Of a DNA stretch of 64,000 nt, positions 16,808-24,728 are shown piece by piece (positions within the stretch are counted from its first letter, which is position 1; every line of letters starts with the position of its first letter). A program made the position numbers and the translations under genes. Origin of the DNA: JAUASW01 sp036880965 (GTDB taxonomy: Bacteria; Pseudomonadota; Gammaproteobacteria; Burkholderiales; Burkholderiaceae_C); NCBI RefSeq assembly GCF_036880965.1, contig NZ_JBAJMV010000003.1:62001-126000 (forward strand), given 5' to 3'. The notes below the pieces were generated by a model. That model was not told where the DNA came from. It did no database searches and was given only the letters and a program-made list of their open reading frames with translations.

Positions 16808-17814
16808 GCCGAGGATTCGGCAGCCGTCATCTTGAAGATGCCTGTTGCATTGCCGGCGTCGAAGCGCAGGTCCAGGCCGCCCTCGTCCTCATTGGCTCGC
16901 TGAATGAGCTCATGAAAGGAGCCCGGCACGGTGCGCGTGACGATCTGGCTGCCATGCAGGAACTGGCGTTGCACCTGCGCCGCGCGGAAGGCGGTCTGGC
17001 GCACGCGGCCGGAGGCCGAAGTCTCGATGCTGGGCTTGATCGGGCGGTCCAGCGAGCGCTGCAGCGCGGCCACGGCCTCGATGTCGACAACGCGGTCGGT
17101 CGCATGGTTGAAGGCATTGCCCTCGGTCGCGATCCAGGCCATCTCGGCCGATTCGCCGAGCAGGATTTCGTAGTCGCGCCACGTGAAGAGCGGATGCTGG
17201 CGGGCGAAGCAGCCAATCAAGGCAGGCAGCAAGGCCTGCGCCTGCTCGGTGGCCAGCGAGCCATCTCGGGCCAGTTGCTCCAAGAGGGCCAGGTGGACCG
17301 GGGACAAGGGGTCGCGCGAATCGCCGATCACGCGGCTGACGGCTTCCTGGAACTCGAGCGTGAACTCTTCAGGGTGCAGCTCGGAGACGAAGAACTGCGC
17401 GATGTCCTCCGGGAAGTCGGCATGGCGCCAGCTGCGGCCGGTCATCTTCAGCTTGGGCAGCGGATAGTTCTCGGCCCGCAAGAAGCCAAGCGGCCGCAAC
17501 ACGCGCGTGATCGCCGCCTCGCCGGGCGGCAGCGCGCCGCTGGGCCAGGCCACGGTGCGCAGCGCGCCATGGTCGAACACCACGCGCTCGCCGGCGCGCT
17601 GGCAATCGGCCACATAGGCGGCACCGACCGGCACGCGCTGCAGCACGTCGCGGAACAAGGCCAGGTTCAAGGCCTGCGCCAACTCGGCGCGGCTGATCGT
17701 CTCCGCCGCCGGCTTCAGGAGCGCGGGCGTGACATGGACCTGGGCAAAGAGTTCTTTGGCCGCCGCGTCGCCCAGGGTGGCAACGAGCAGGCGGCCAAGG
17801 CCTGTTTCAAGCAT
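16801..17814 (-). CDS. hglS: 2-oxoadipate dioxygenase/decarboxylase (DUF1338, HglS-like)
   Basis: A 337-residue DUF1338 protein. HglS converts 2-oxoadipate to D-2-hydroxyglutarate in bacterial lysine breakdown, with Fe(II) bound by two His and one Glu. Visible family features are FDHGALRTV near the start (candidate metal His), SELHPEEFTLEFQEA, TEGNAFNHATDRV and GSFHELIQR. ATG 17814 is used because the homologous part begins there and GGAG stands upstream; the open frame extends to 17964 but lacks family character. At 337 residues it is shorter than the ~450-residue HglS/YdcJ as I recall. It lies between the semialdehyde dehydrogenase and the D-2-hydroxyglutarate dehydrogenase-like gene, which supports the role. 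Confidence 0.82.
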   Translation of the reverse strand: MLETGLGRLLVATLGDAAAKELFAQVHVTPALLKPAAETISRAELAQALNLALFRDVLQRVPVGAAYVADCQRAGERVVFDHGALRTVAWPSGALPPGEAAITRVLRPLGFLRAENYPLPKLKMTGRSWRHADFPEDIAQFFVSELHPEEFTLEFQEAVSRVIGDSRDPLSPVHLALLEQLARDGSLATEQAQALLPALIGCFARQHPLFTWRDYEILLGESAEMAWIATEGNAFNHATDRVVDIEAVAALQRSLDRPIKPSIETSASGRVRQTAFRAAQVQRQFLHGSQIVTRTVPGSFHELIQRANEDEGGLDLRFDAGNATGIFKMTAAESSAC

Positions 17815-17824
17815 GGGGGGGGTA

Positions 17825-17855
17825 CTCCGTGGGGCGGGCCCGCACGGAGCCCGCC
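17825..17855 (-). promoter_or_regulatory. Mutually exclusive hairpins over the hglS ribosome-binding site
   Basis: Reading the minus-strand RNA there are four arms: 1 GGCGGGC (17855-17849), 2 CTCCGTG (17849-17843), 3 GCCCGCC (17839-17833), 4 CACGGAG (17831-17825). Arms 1:3 and 2:4 are each perfect 7-bp pairings, and they share a base, so only one stem can form. Arm 4 holds the GGAG that is the only Shine-Dalgarno candidate for ATG 17814. Stem 2:4 would hide it and stem 1:3 would free it. A run of eight C residues (17822-17815) separates it from the ATG. The regulatory function is inferred. Confidence 0.45.
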
Positions 17856-17876
17856 GTGTCAGTCTGTCAATCGCGA

Positions 17877-19388
17877 TCAGATATCGAACTTGACGCCTTG
17901 GGCGAGGGGGAGCTCGCGCGAGTAGTTCACGGTGTTCGTCGTGCGGCGCATGTAGGCCTTCCACGCATCGGAACCGCTCTCGCGGCCACCACCGGTTTCC
18001 TTCTCGCCACCGAACGCGCCACCGATCTCGGCGCCCGAGGTGCCGATGTTGACGTTGGCGATGCCGCAGTCCGAACCGCTGGCGGCCATGAAGGCCTCGG
18101 CCTCGCGCACGTCGTTGGTGAAGATCGCCGAGGACAGGCCTTGCGGCACATCGTTCTGGATCGCAATCGCCTCGTCCAGCGTCTTGTACTTCAGCGTGTA
18201 CAGGATGGGGGCGAAGGTCTCGTGCTTCACGATGGCCGTCTGCGAGGGCATGCGCACCAGGGCCGGCTGGGCGTACCAGGCGTTCGGGTAGGTGTCGGCC
18301 AGCGCGCGGTCGCCGCCACTCACTTCGCCGCCTTGCTCGCGGGCTGCCTTCAACGCAGCTTGCATGCCGTCGAACGAGGCCTTGTCGATCAGCGGGCCGA
18401 TCAGGTTGCCGGGCTCGACGGGGGACCCAATCTTCAGTTGCGCGCGGGCGCGGTCCAGGCGGGCGACCAGCTCGTCATGGATGCTCTCGTGAGCGATCAC
18501 ACGGCGCGTGGTGGTGCAGCGCTGGCCGGCCGTGCCGTAGGCGCCGAACAGGATGCCGCGCACGGCCAGGTCCAGGTCGGCGCTGGGCGTCACGATGATG
18601 GCGTTGTTGCCGCCGAGTTCGAGCAGGCAACGGCCGAAGCGGGCCGCCACGCGAGGGCCAACGGCACGGCCCATGCGGGTCGATCCGGTGGCCGAGACGA
18701 GGGCCACCTTTGGGTGATCCACCATCGCCTCGCCGACAGCTGCACCGCCGTTCAGCGTCTGCGACAGATGGGCCGGCGCGGCATGGCCGGCGGCGATGTA
18801 GCGCTGCAGCGCCTTGTCGAACAGGGCCTGCGTGGCCAGGGCTGTCAGCGGGGTCTTCTCGCTGGGCTTCCAGACACAGGTGTCGCCGGCTACCAAGGCC
18901 AGGGCCGAGTTCCAGGCCCACACGGCGACGGGGAAGTTGAAGGCCGAGATGATGCCGACCACGCCCAGCGGCAGGTACTGCTCCATCATGCGGTGGCCCG
19001 GGCGCTCGCTGGCGATGGTCAGGCCATGCAGCTGGCGCGACAGGCCGACGGCGAAGTCGCAGATGTCGATCATCTCCTGCACCTCGCCCTCGCCTTCGCT
19101 GGTCACCTTGCCGGCTTCCAGCGACACGAGGCGGGCCAGGTTGGCCTTGTTGGCGCGCAGCTCTTCGCCGTAGAGGCGCACCAGCTCGCCACGCTTCGGT
19201 GCGGGCACATTGCGCCATTGCAGGAAGGCGGCGTGGGCACGCTCGACAGCGGCCGTCATCTCGGCAGCCGTGGCTTCGTGCACAGCGCCCAATTGCGCGC
19301 CATCGATGGGCGAGCGGACGGTCAGCGAGCCGCCGGTGAAGGCGGAGGAAGGAACGCCCAGGGCGTTCAGAAGTTCAGAGGTGTTCAT
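17877..19388 (-). CDS. amaB: Alpha-aminoadipic semialdehyde dehydrogenase (ALDH7 family)
   Basis: A 503-residue NAD-dependent aldehyde dehydrogenase of the ALDH7/antiquitin type, which oxidises L-2-aminoadipate semialdehyde (in equilibrium with piperideine-6-carboxylate) to 2-aminoadipate. The match to antiquitin is seen in EVQEMIDICDFAVGLSRQL, SERPGHRMMEQ and GVVGIISAFNFPVAVWAWN. Catalytic Glu257 is in LELGG and nucleophile Cys291 in GQRCTTTRR. Full length for the family. It sits between the lysine dehydrogenase-like and HglS-like genes on the same strand, forming steps 1 to 3 of a lysine route. The start ATG is followed by NTSELLNALG, and AAAGGA lies upstream. Confidence 0.9.
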   Translation of the reverse strand: MNTSELLNALGVPSSAFTGGSLTVRSPIDGAQLGAVHEATAAEMTAAVERAHAAFLQWRNVPAPKRGELVRLYGEELRANKANLARLVSLEAGKVTSEGEGEVQEMIDICDFAVGLSRQLHGLTIASERPGHRMMEQYLPLGVVGIISAFNFPVAVWAWNSALALVAGDTCVWKPSEKTPLTALATQALFDKALQRYIAAGHAAPAHLSQTLNGGAAVGEAMVDHPKVALVSATGSTRMGRAVGPRVAARFGRCLLELGGNNAIIVTPSADLDLAVRGILFGAYGTAGQRCTTTRRVIAHESIHDELVARLDRARAQLKIGSPVEPGNLIGPLIDKASFDGMQAALKAAREQGGEVSGGDRALADTYPNAWYAQPALVRMPSQTAIVKHETFAPILYTLKYKTLDEAIAIQNDVPQGLSSAIFTNDVREAEAFMAASGSDCGIANVNIGTSGAEIGGAFGGEKETGGGRESGSDAWKAYMRRTTNTVNYSRELPLAQGVKFDI

Positions 19389-19412
19389 GTGGGGATTGTC
19401 CTTTTTCGTCCG

Positions 19413-19436
19413 ACCGCGCGCTGGCAGGCGCGCGGT
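19413..19436. repeat. GC-rich hairpin between the lysine genes
   Basis: ACCGCGCGC and GCGCGCGGT form a perfect 9-bp stem around a 6-base loop, 25 bases upstream of the ALDH7 start on the minus strand. No T run follows, so it is unlikely to be a terminator. It may set mRNA stability or differential expression across the operon. Confidence 0.5.
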
Positions 19437-19451
19437 TCTTCGTCAGGCGTC

Positions 19452-19473
19452 GGGAAGTCCGCAGGGACTTCCC
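19452..19473. repeat. Palindromic element with GCAG loop (copy 2)
   Basis: GGGAAGTCC, loop GCAG, GGACTTCCC: a perfect 9-bp stem, 12 bases downstream of the stop of the lysine dehydrogenase-like gene. It shares core GTCCGCAGGGAC with the element at 15177. In this position it could also act as an intercistronic stabilising hairpin. Confidence 0.6.
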
Positions 19474-19484
19474 TCGGTCCTGAC

Positions 19485-20579
19485 TCAGCCAATCGATTCC
19501 ACTTGGCGCGACTGTTGGTAAGCCTTGCCGAACTCGTTGGCCAGGAATTCCGGCAGTGAGACTTCTTCTTGCGAGACGAAGCCGGACTGCGGCAGCTTGC
19601 CCTGGCGGAACAGGTCGACGGCCGCGCACATGCCGGCGGCGGTGGTGATCTGGATGGCCGACAGCGGGCGGGCGCCATCGCGCTCGGCGAAGATCTTGCG
19701 GGCGAACACTTCCTGCACCAGGCGGCCGTTCTTCATGCCCGAGACGGTCACGAACACGAGGACCACATCCTGCATCGTGGCCGGCATGCTCTTGCGCATG
19801 ATGTCCTTCAGCAGCTCCTGGTCGTTCTTCAGGGCCAGGTCGCCCAGAAGGAACTGCATCAGGTCGCGGTGGCCGGGATAGCGCACCGTCTTGTAGTCCA
19901 GGTTCTTGACCTTGCCGGACAGGGTCTCGCACAGCGTGCCCAGGCCGCCCGAGGTGTTGAAGGCCTCGTACTCGGTGCCATCCAGCGAGAAATGCTCCAG
20001 ACCTTCCAGCGGCAGCGCGTCGATCTTCTCGCCGTCGTGGATGCACTCGCAGGGGTGGCAGTACTCGTTGATCAGGCCGTCGACCGACCAGGTCAGGTTG
20101 TACTTCAGCGCATTGGTTGGGAAGGCCGGCAGCGCGCCGACGCGCATCTTCACGTCATGCAGGCTGTCAAAGCTCTTGGCCAGGTGGGCGGCGACGATGC
20201 CGATGAAGCCCGGGGCCAGGCCGCACTGCGGCATGAAGGCCGTCTTGGCGCCGGTGGCGATGCGCTGAATTTCCTTGGTGGCGGCCACGTCTTCGGTCAG
20301 GTCGAAGTAGTGGCAGCCGGCTTCCAGCGCCATGTGGGCCGCGGGGATGGCCAGCTGGTAGGGCAGCGCGTTGACGATGGCCGAGAAGCCGCGCACCTGG
20401 GCGGCAGCGCCAGGACCGATTTCCTGCACGACCTGGGTCTTGATGCCCTCGCCGGCCAGCACGGCCAGGGCGGCGGCGTTCTTGTCGAACACGGTCACGT
20501 CGTAATGGCCGGAACCATGCAGCAGGCGGGCAATGGTTTCGCCGATGTGGCCGGCGCCGAGCAGGGCAATCTTCATCAT
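19485..20579 (-). CDS. L-lysine 6-dehydrogenase / saccharopine dehydrogenase-like protein
   Basis: A 364-residue NAD(P)-dependent enzyme. The Rossmann motif GAGHIG is at residues 8-13. Later blocks resemble bacterial lysine 6-dehydrogenase: CGLAPGFIGI, NLTWSVDGLINEY, EAFNTSGGLGTL and LDYKTVRYPGH. The length also suits lysine 6-dehydrogenase better than the ~450-residue saccharopine reductase. The reaction would be L-lysine to allysine plus ammonia, or saccharopine to the same aldehyde plus glutamate if a lysine-ketoglutarate reductase exists elsewhere. ATG 20579 follows AGGAGA by eight bases; a longer frame to 20693 is not supported. It leads the catabolic operon opposite the Lrp-type gene. 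Confidence 0.82.
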   Translation of the reverse strand: MMKIALLGAGHIGETIARLLHGSGHYDVTVFDKNAAALAVLAGEGIKTQVVQEIGPGAAAQVRGFSAIVNALPYQLAIPAAHMALEAGCHYFDLTEDVAATKEIQRIATGAKTAFMPQCGLAPGFIGIVAAHLAKSFDSLHDVKMRVGALPAFPTNALKYNLTWSVDGLINEYCHPCECIHDGEKIDALPLEGLEHFSLDGTEYEAFNTSGGLGTLCETLSGKVKNLDYKTVRYPGHRDLMQFLLGDLALKNDQELLKDIMRKSMPATMQDVVLVFVTVSGMKNGRLVQEVFARKIFAERDGARPLSAIQITTAAGMCAAVDLFRQGKLPQSGFVSQEEVSLPEFLANEFGKAYQQSRQVESIG

Positions 20580-20738
20580 GGTGGGTCTCCTGGAAATCTG
20601 TGGGAACGCGAATCCGCGAATGGCCCGAAGTCTAGGAAGGGGTGCGGACGAAAGAAAGCGACCTATCGTCGATAAACTAGGCATCCAGGCCATTTCGTCA
20701 GCACATCTCGACGAATCGCATCAAACAAGGGTAAACCC
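20580..20738. promoter_or_regulatory. Divergent control region, lysine operon / Lrp regulator
   Basis: A 159-base intergenic region between divergent starts. It holds TATCGTCGATA, an 11-bp palindrome at 20664-20674, and the inverted repeat TTCGTC-N10-GACGAA at 20694-20715. Lrp/AsnC proteins commonly bind such dyads near their own gene and a divergent catabolic target. I could not assign -35/-10 elements with confidence. Confidence 0.4.
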
Positions 20739-21173
20739 GTGACCGACGCCACCGACCGCCAGCTGATCACCCTCCTGCAGGCCAATGCCCGCGAAAGCAC
20801 GGCCAATCTCGCACGCAAACTGGGCATTGCGCGCACCACGGTGGTGGCCCGGCTGGCCCGGCTGGAGGCCAGCGGTGCCATCGTGGGCTACACGGCCCGT
20901 CTCGGCACCGAGGCCGGCGAGCGTGCGGTGCAGGCCTATGTAGGCATCACGGTGCAGCCTAAGGCCGGGCGCGAGGTGGTGCTGCGCATCTCCAAGATCC
21001 CCGAGCTGCGCCAGCTCGCATCCGTCAGCGGCGAGTTCGATTACATGGCCCTGCTCACTGCAGAAACGACGGCCCGGCTGGACCAGCTGCTCGACGAGAT
21101 CGGCGAGATCGAGGGCGTGATCAAGACCACCAGCTCGGTGGTGCTGGCGTTGCGGGTGGACCGCACGGCCTGA
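20739..21173 (+). CDS. Lrp/AsnC family transcriptional regulator
   Basis: A 144-residue amino-acid-responsive regulator. The N-terminal helix-turn-helix is DRQLITLLQANARESTANLA followed by RKLGIARTTVVARLARLEA. The C-terminal RAM/ligand domain includes VQAYVGITVQPKAG, VSGEFDYMALL and IEGVIKTTSSVVLA. Starts GTG or ATG-like at 20739 (MTDATDR). It is divergent from the lysine dehydrogenase-like gene, so the likely role is lysine-responsive control of that operon, as known for lysine-catabolic Lrp homologues. The ligand is inferred from the context only. Confidence 0.9.
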   Translation: MTDATDRQLITLLQANARESTANLARKLGIARTTVVARLARLEASGAIVGYTARLGTEAGERAVQAYVGITVQPKAGREVVLRISKIPELRQLASVSGEFDYMALLTAETTARLDQLLDEIGEIEGVIKTTSSVVLALRVDRTA

Positions 21174-21271
21174 CACGGCTTGTGACAGATGCCCGGAACG
21201 CGGGGATTCTGGAGGTAGGCCAGGCACATCTCTTGCTCGTTATCAGCTACACCTGCATCAAGGAGTGCGAG

Positions 21272-21418
21272 ATGACCACACTGAAACCCGTGCTGAATAC
21301 CCCGCGTGCCCACCAGGCCCTGACCGCCGTGAAGGTGCTGGTCCTCGTGGCCGCAATCTGGGGCCTGGGCTACCCGGCCCTGCTCTGGGGCATGCAGCTG
21401 CTGGTGCCCTCCGCCTGA
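21272..21418 (+). CDS. Small membrane protein (48 aa)
   Basis: A 48-residue protein with one hydrophobic helix (about 20-42: VLVLVAAIWGLGYPALLWGMQ). The start is well supported: AAGGAG stands seven bases before the ATG, and the only longer in-frame starts lack such a site. The helix pattern G-x-x-YP-x-x-x-x-G-x-x-Q and the closing P-x-A resemble the N-terminal helix of KdpC of the potassium ATPase, but no kdp gene is near. It may be an independent small inner-membrane protein of unknown role. Confidence 0.6.
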   Translation: MTTLKPVLNTPRAHQALTAVKVLVLVAAIWGLGYPALLWGMQLLVPSA

Positions 21419-21476
21419 AGCTGCGGCCGCCCGCCGCTATAGTCAGCCCCGCCACGAACTGGCGCGGAGCTGACCC

Positions 21477-22052
21477 ATGCTTGAACTCATTGCCGGACTG
21501 CTGATCTTCCTGGGCCTGCACTCGGTACGGATGTTTGCAGACGACTGGCGCAGCCGACAGATCGCGAACCTGGGCGACAAGGCCTGGAAGCTGAGCTACA
21601 CCGCCCTGTCCCTGCTCGGCTTCGGGCTGATCATCTACGGTTATGGCCAGGCCCGCATGGCGCAAGTCATCCTGTGGCAGCCCCTCCCGGGCATGAGCCA
21701 CCTGGCCGCCCTCCTGACCCTCCTCGCCTTCATCCTGCTGGTGGCGGCCTATGTGCCGGGCAACCAGATCAAGGCCAGGCTTGGCCACCCGATGCTGCTG
21801 GGCACCAAGACCTGGGCCCTGGCCCATTTGCTCGCCAACAACACGCTGGCCGATGTGCTGCTCTTCGGCGGCTTCCTGGTCTGGGCCATCCTGTGCTTTC
21901 GCAGTTCGCGGCAGCGCGACGCGGCGGCCGGCCTGGTGCGCCCGGGGGGCAGTGCAGCCATGACTTCGCTGACCATCGCCATCGGCACGCTCGCCTGGGC
22001 CGGGTTCGCGTTCTGGGCCCATCAGTGGCTGATGGGTGTTCGTCCCCTCTGA
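21477..22052 (+). CDS. NnrU family integral membrane protein
   Basis: A 191-residue protein with about five to six membrane helices. NnrU family features are the start LIAGLLIFLGLHSVRMF, the WKLSYTALSLLGF segment, the PLPGMSHLAALLTLLAFILL helix, and HPMLLGTKTWALAHLLANN with conserved histidines. NnrU was named from nitric-oxide-metabolism regulons, and the family is related to NnrU/isoprenylcysteine methyltransferase-like folds; the biochemical role is unknown. No denitrification gene is near here. It precedes the binding-protein gene by 69 bases. Confidence 0.85.
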   Translation: MLELIAGLLIFLGLHSVRMFADDWRSRQIANLGDKAWKLSYTALSLLGFGLIIYGYGQARMAQVILWQPLPGMSHLAALLTLLAFILLVAAYVPGNQIKARLGHPMLLGTKTWALAHLLANNTLADVLLFGGFLVWAILCFRSSRQRDAAAGLVRPGGSAAMTSLTIAIGTLAWAGFAFWAHQWLMGVRPL

Positions 22053-22121
22053 AACGGACAGGACGCGCCGACACGACTGGTTTCAGCGCGCACGGCCGGA
22101 TTCGATGGCAGCATACGATCC

Positions 22122-22889
22122 ATGAGCCTGGCGACGCGACTGCTGACTGCCGCCCTGCTGCTGACCTCGCTGTCGGCCGCGCAGGCCGGCACTTTGACAC
22201 TCTGCTCCGAACCCGGTGACGGCCCGCCCTGGCTGTACAGGAACAAGGCGACCGGCAAGCTGGCCGGCTTCAGCGCCGACCTGTGGCCGGCCGTGTTTGA
22301 GCGGCTGGGCCTTCAGGTCCGAATCGAAGGCGGCTTGCCCTGGAAGCGCTGCCTCAGGGCCGTGGCCATGGGGGAGGTTGACTTCGCCATCGGCGCCTAT
22401 CGCGATAAGGAGCGGGCCCGAGTGCTGGCCTTCTCTGCGCCGTACAAGGTGCTCACGCCCCAGGTGTTCTTTCGTCGCAGCCAGCCGCTGACGATCAAGA
22501 GCCGGGCCGACCTCAAGAAATACCGCGGCTGCGGCATGAACGGTTCCAGCTACCTTCATTACGGACTCAGCGACAAGGACCTGGACCAGGGGTCGCGCAG
22601 CTATACCGCCCTGATCTCCAAGACCCTGCTCGGCAATTGCGACTACTTCGTCGAGGAGCTGGAGGTGATTCAGCAGATCGACGGCGGCCGCCATCACTAC
22701 CTGGACAAGCCCGACCTCCAGCACACGAACGTGCCGGACGCCCCTGCACCCGGCCTGCACCTGGTCACCGCTATCAATGGCCCGCACCGCGAGCTGCTGG
22801 CGCGCGTCGATGCCGTGATCGAGGCCATGAAGAAGAGCGGCGAGTTCCAGCGCCTGTGGCGCGACAATGCCGCCGGCCTGCCCTACTGA
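22122..22889 (+). CDS. Periplasmic solute-binding protein, family 3 (amino-acid type)
   Basis: A 255-residue exported binding protein. The signal peptide LLTAALLLTSLSAAQA is cleaved before GTLTLCSEPGDGPPW. The body follows the SBP_bac_3 plan: LAGFSADLWPAVFERLG, GEVDFAIGAYRDKERA, then the second lobe ending in MKKSGEFQRLWRDN. Two cysteine pairs could form disulfides (Cys around 28 and 82 regions). No permease or ATPase of an amino-acid importer is adjacent, so it may be an orphan binding protein or a signalling ligand sensor. The downstream ABC gene is an exporter type and probably unrelated functionally. Confidence 0.8.
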   Translation: MSLATRLLTAALLLTSLSAAQAGTLTLCSEPGDGPPWLYRNKATGKLAGFSADLWPAVFERLGLQVRIEGGLPWKRCLRAVAMGEVDFAIGAYRDKERARVLAFSAPYKVLTPQVFFRRSQPLTIKSRADLKKYRGCGMNGSSYLHYGLSDKDLDQGSRSYTALISKTLLGNCDYFVEELEVIQQIDGGRHHYLDKPDLQHTNVPDAPAPGLHLVTAINGPHRELLARVDAVIEAMKKSGEFQRLWRDNAAGLPY

Positions 22890-22945
22890 AGCGACGCACT
22901 CCTGGCGTGCGCGCGGGCGCCGTCCGCGACAGGAATCCGATCACC

Positions 22946-24724
22946 GTGAGTTCTCCCTCCCATCCGCTGCGCCAGCTGCTGGCCTATGCGCGGGCACAGC
23001 GCGGCCAGGTCCGCCTGGCCGTTCTCTACTCGACCCTCAACAAGTTCTTCGACATCCTGCCCGAGGTGCTGATAGGCACGGCGGTGGACGTGGTGGTGCG
23101 CGGCGAGCAGAGTTTTCTCGCCAAGAACATCCTCGTCGGCGTGGGCATCAGCGACACCTGGCACCAGCTGCTCTTCCTGGGCGCCCTGAACGTCGTGATC
23201 TGGGGCGGCGAATCCCTGTTCCAGTACCTGTACGAGGTGCAGTGGCGCGGCCTGGCGCAGGACATCCAGCACCGCCTGCGCCTCGACGCCTACGCCCATG
23301 TGCAGAAGCTGGAGCTGGCCTTCTTCGAGAACCAGCGCACCGGCGCCTTGATGTCGGTGCTGAATGACGACATCAACCAGCTGGAGCGCTTCGTCAACAG
23401 CGGCGCCAACCAGATCATCCAGGTCGTCTGCTCCTCGGTCATGGTCAGCGCCGTGTTCTTCGCGCTGCAACCGGGCCTCGCGCTGATAGCGCTGCTGCCG
23501 GTGCCGCTCATCCTGTTCGGCGCCTTCTGGTTCCAGGGGCGCCTCGCGCCGCGCTACCGCGAGGTGCGTGAGGCGGCGGGCGATGTGTCCGCCCGGCTCA
23601 ACATGAACCTGCTGGGCCTGCCCACGATCAAGGCCTACACGACCGAGGATTTCGAGGCCGAGCACATCCGCCAGGCCAGCGACGCCTACCGCCAGGCCAA
23701 TGCCCGCGCGATCCGCATCTCCTCGGCGATCACGCCGGTCATCCGCATGGCCATCCTCGCGGGCTTCACCGCCACGCTGATCTATGGCGGCTGGCTGACG
23801 CTGCAGGGCAAGCTGGCCGTGGGCGCCTACTCGGTGCTGGTCTTCCTGACCCAGCGCCTCCTGTGGCCCTTGACCGGCCTGGCCGAAGTGGCCGACATGT
23901 ACCAGCGCTCGATGGCCGCCACGCAGCGGGCGCTGGGCCTGCTGGCCACGCCGATCAATATCGCCTACGAGGGCCGGCACCTCGGCGGCCGCAGCCGGGG
24001 CGAGCTGCGCTTCGAGCAACTTGGCTTCTCCTATGGCGAGCAGCCCACGCTGCACGACATTTCCCTCACCATCAAAGCCGGCGAGACGGCAGCTTTCGTC
24101 GGCAGCACCGGCTCAGGCAAGTCAACGCTGGTCAAGCTGCTCCTGCGCTTCTACGAGCCGCAGCAGGGCCGCATCCTGCTCGACGACGAACCCATCGCCG
24201 GGCTGAACCTGCAGGACCTTCGCCGCCAGCTGGGCTACGTAGCGCAGGACAGCTTCCTGACCGACGGCACGATTGCCGACAACATCGCCTACGGCACGCC
24301 CGGCGCCAGCGATGCGCAGATCCACGCGGCCGCGCGCCAGGCCGAATGCCTGGAGTTCATCGAGAAGCTGCCGCTCGGTTTTGCCACGCGTGTGGGCGAG
24401 CGCGGCCAGAAGCTCTCCGGCGGCCAGCGCCAGCGCCTGGCCCTGGCCCGCGCGATCCTGAAGAACCCGGCCGTGCTGATCCTGGACGAAGCCACCAGCG
24501 CGGTGGACAACGAAACCGAGGCCGCCATCCAGCGCTCGCTGGCCGTGGTCAGCCAGGGCCGCACGACGCTGGTCATTGCGCATCGCCTGTCCACGGTGCG
24601 GCAAGCCCATTGCATCCACCTGCTGGAGAACGGCCGCATCGTCGAGAGCGGCACGCATGAGCAGTTGCTCGTTCGCCGTGGCGCCTATGCGGCGCTGTGG
24701 CGGCTGCAGACGGGCGAAGCCTGA
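22946..24724 (+). CDS. ABC exporter, fused membrane and ATPase domains (MsbA-like)
   Basis: A 592-residue half-transporter expected to work as a homodimer. The N-terminal six-helix ABC membrane domain occupies about 20-320 (features: ENQRTGALMSVLNDDINQLERF). The ATPase domain follows with Walker A GSTGSGKSTL, Q-loop YVAQDSFL, signature LSGGQRQRLALARAI, Walker B AVLILDEATSAVD and the switch VIAHRLSTV. GTG 22946 is chosen because homology begins there and AGGA lies ten bases upstream. The open frame extends into the preceding gene but is only its shadow. Members export lipids, peptides or drugs; nothing here defines the cargo. Confidence 0.88.
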   Translation: MSSPSHPLRQLLAYARAQRGQVRLAVLYSTLNKFFDILPEVLIGTAVDVVVRGEQSFLAKNILVGVGISDTWHQLLFLGALNVVIWGGESLFQYLYEVQWRGLAQDIQHRLRLDAYAHVQKLELAFFENQRTGALMSVLNDDINQLERFVNSGANQIIQVVCSSVMVSAVFFALQPGLALIALLPVPLILFGAFWFQGRLAPRYREVREAAGDVSARLNMNLLGLPTIKAYTTEDFEAEHIRQASDAYRQANARAIRISSAITPVIRMAILAGFTATLIYGGWLTLQGKLAVGAYSVLVFLTQRLLWPLTGLAEVADMYQRSMAATQRALGLLATPINIAYEGRHLGGRSRGELRFEQLGFSYGEQPTLHDISLTIKAGETAAFVGSTGSGKSTLVKLLLRFYEPQQGRILLDDEPIAGLNLQDLRRQLGYVAQDSFLTDGTIADNIAYGTPGASDAQIHAAARQAECLEFIEKLPLGFATRVGERGQKLSGGQRQRLALARAILKNPAVLILDEATSAVDNETEAAIQRSLAVVSQGRTTLVIAHRLSTVRQAHCIHLLENGRIVESGTHEQLLVRRGAYAALWRLQTGEA

Positions 24725-24728
24725 GCGC

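Noticed and set aside
21477..22052. NnrU as evidence of a denitrification cluster.
   Set aside because: No nir, nor or nos gene and no Nnr/Dnr-type site was seen nearby. NnrU homologues are widespread outside denitrifiers.
22637..22945. An N-terminal extension of about 100 residues on the MsbA-like exporter.
   Set aside because: This part lies inside the binding-protein gene and is Arg/Pro-rich frame shadow. Family similarity begins after GTG 22946.
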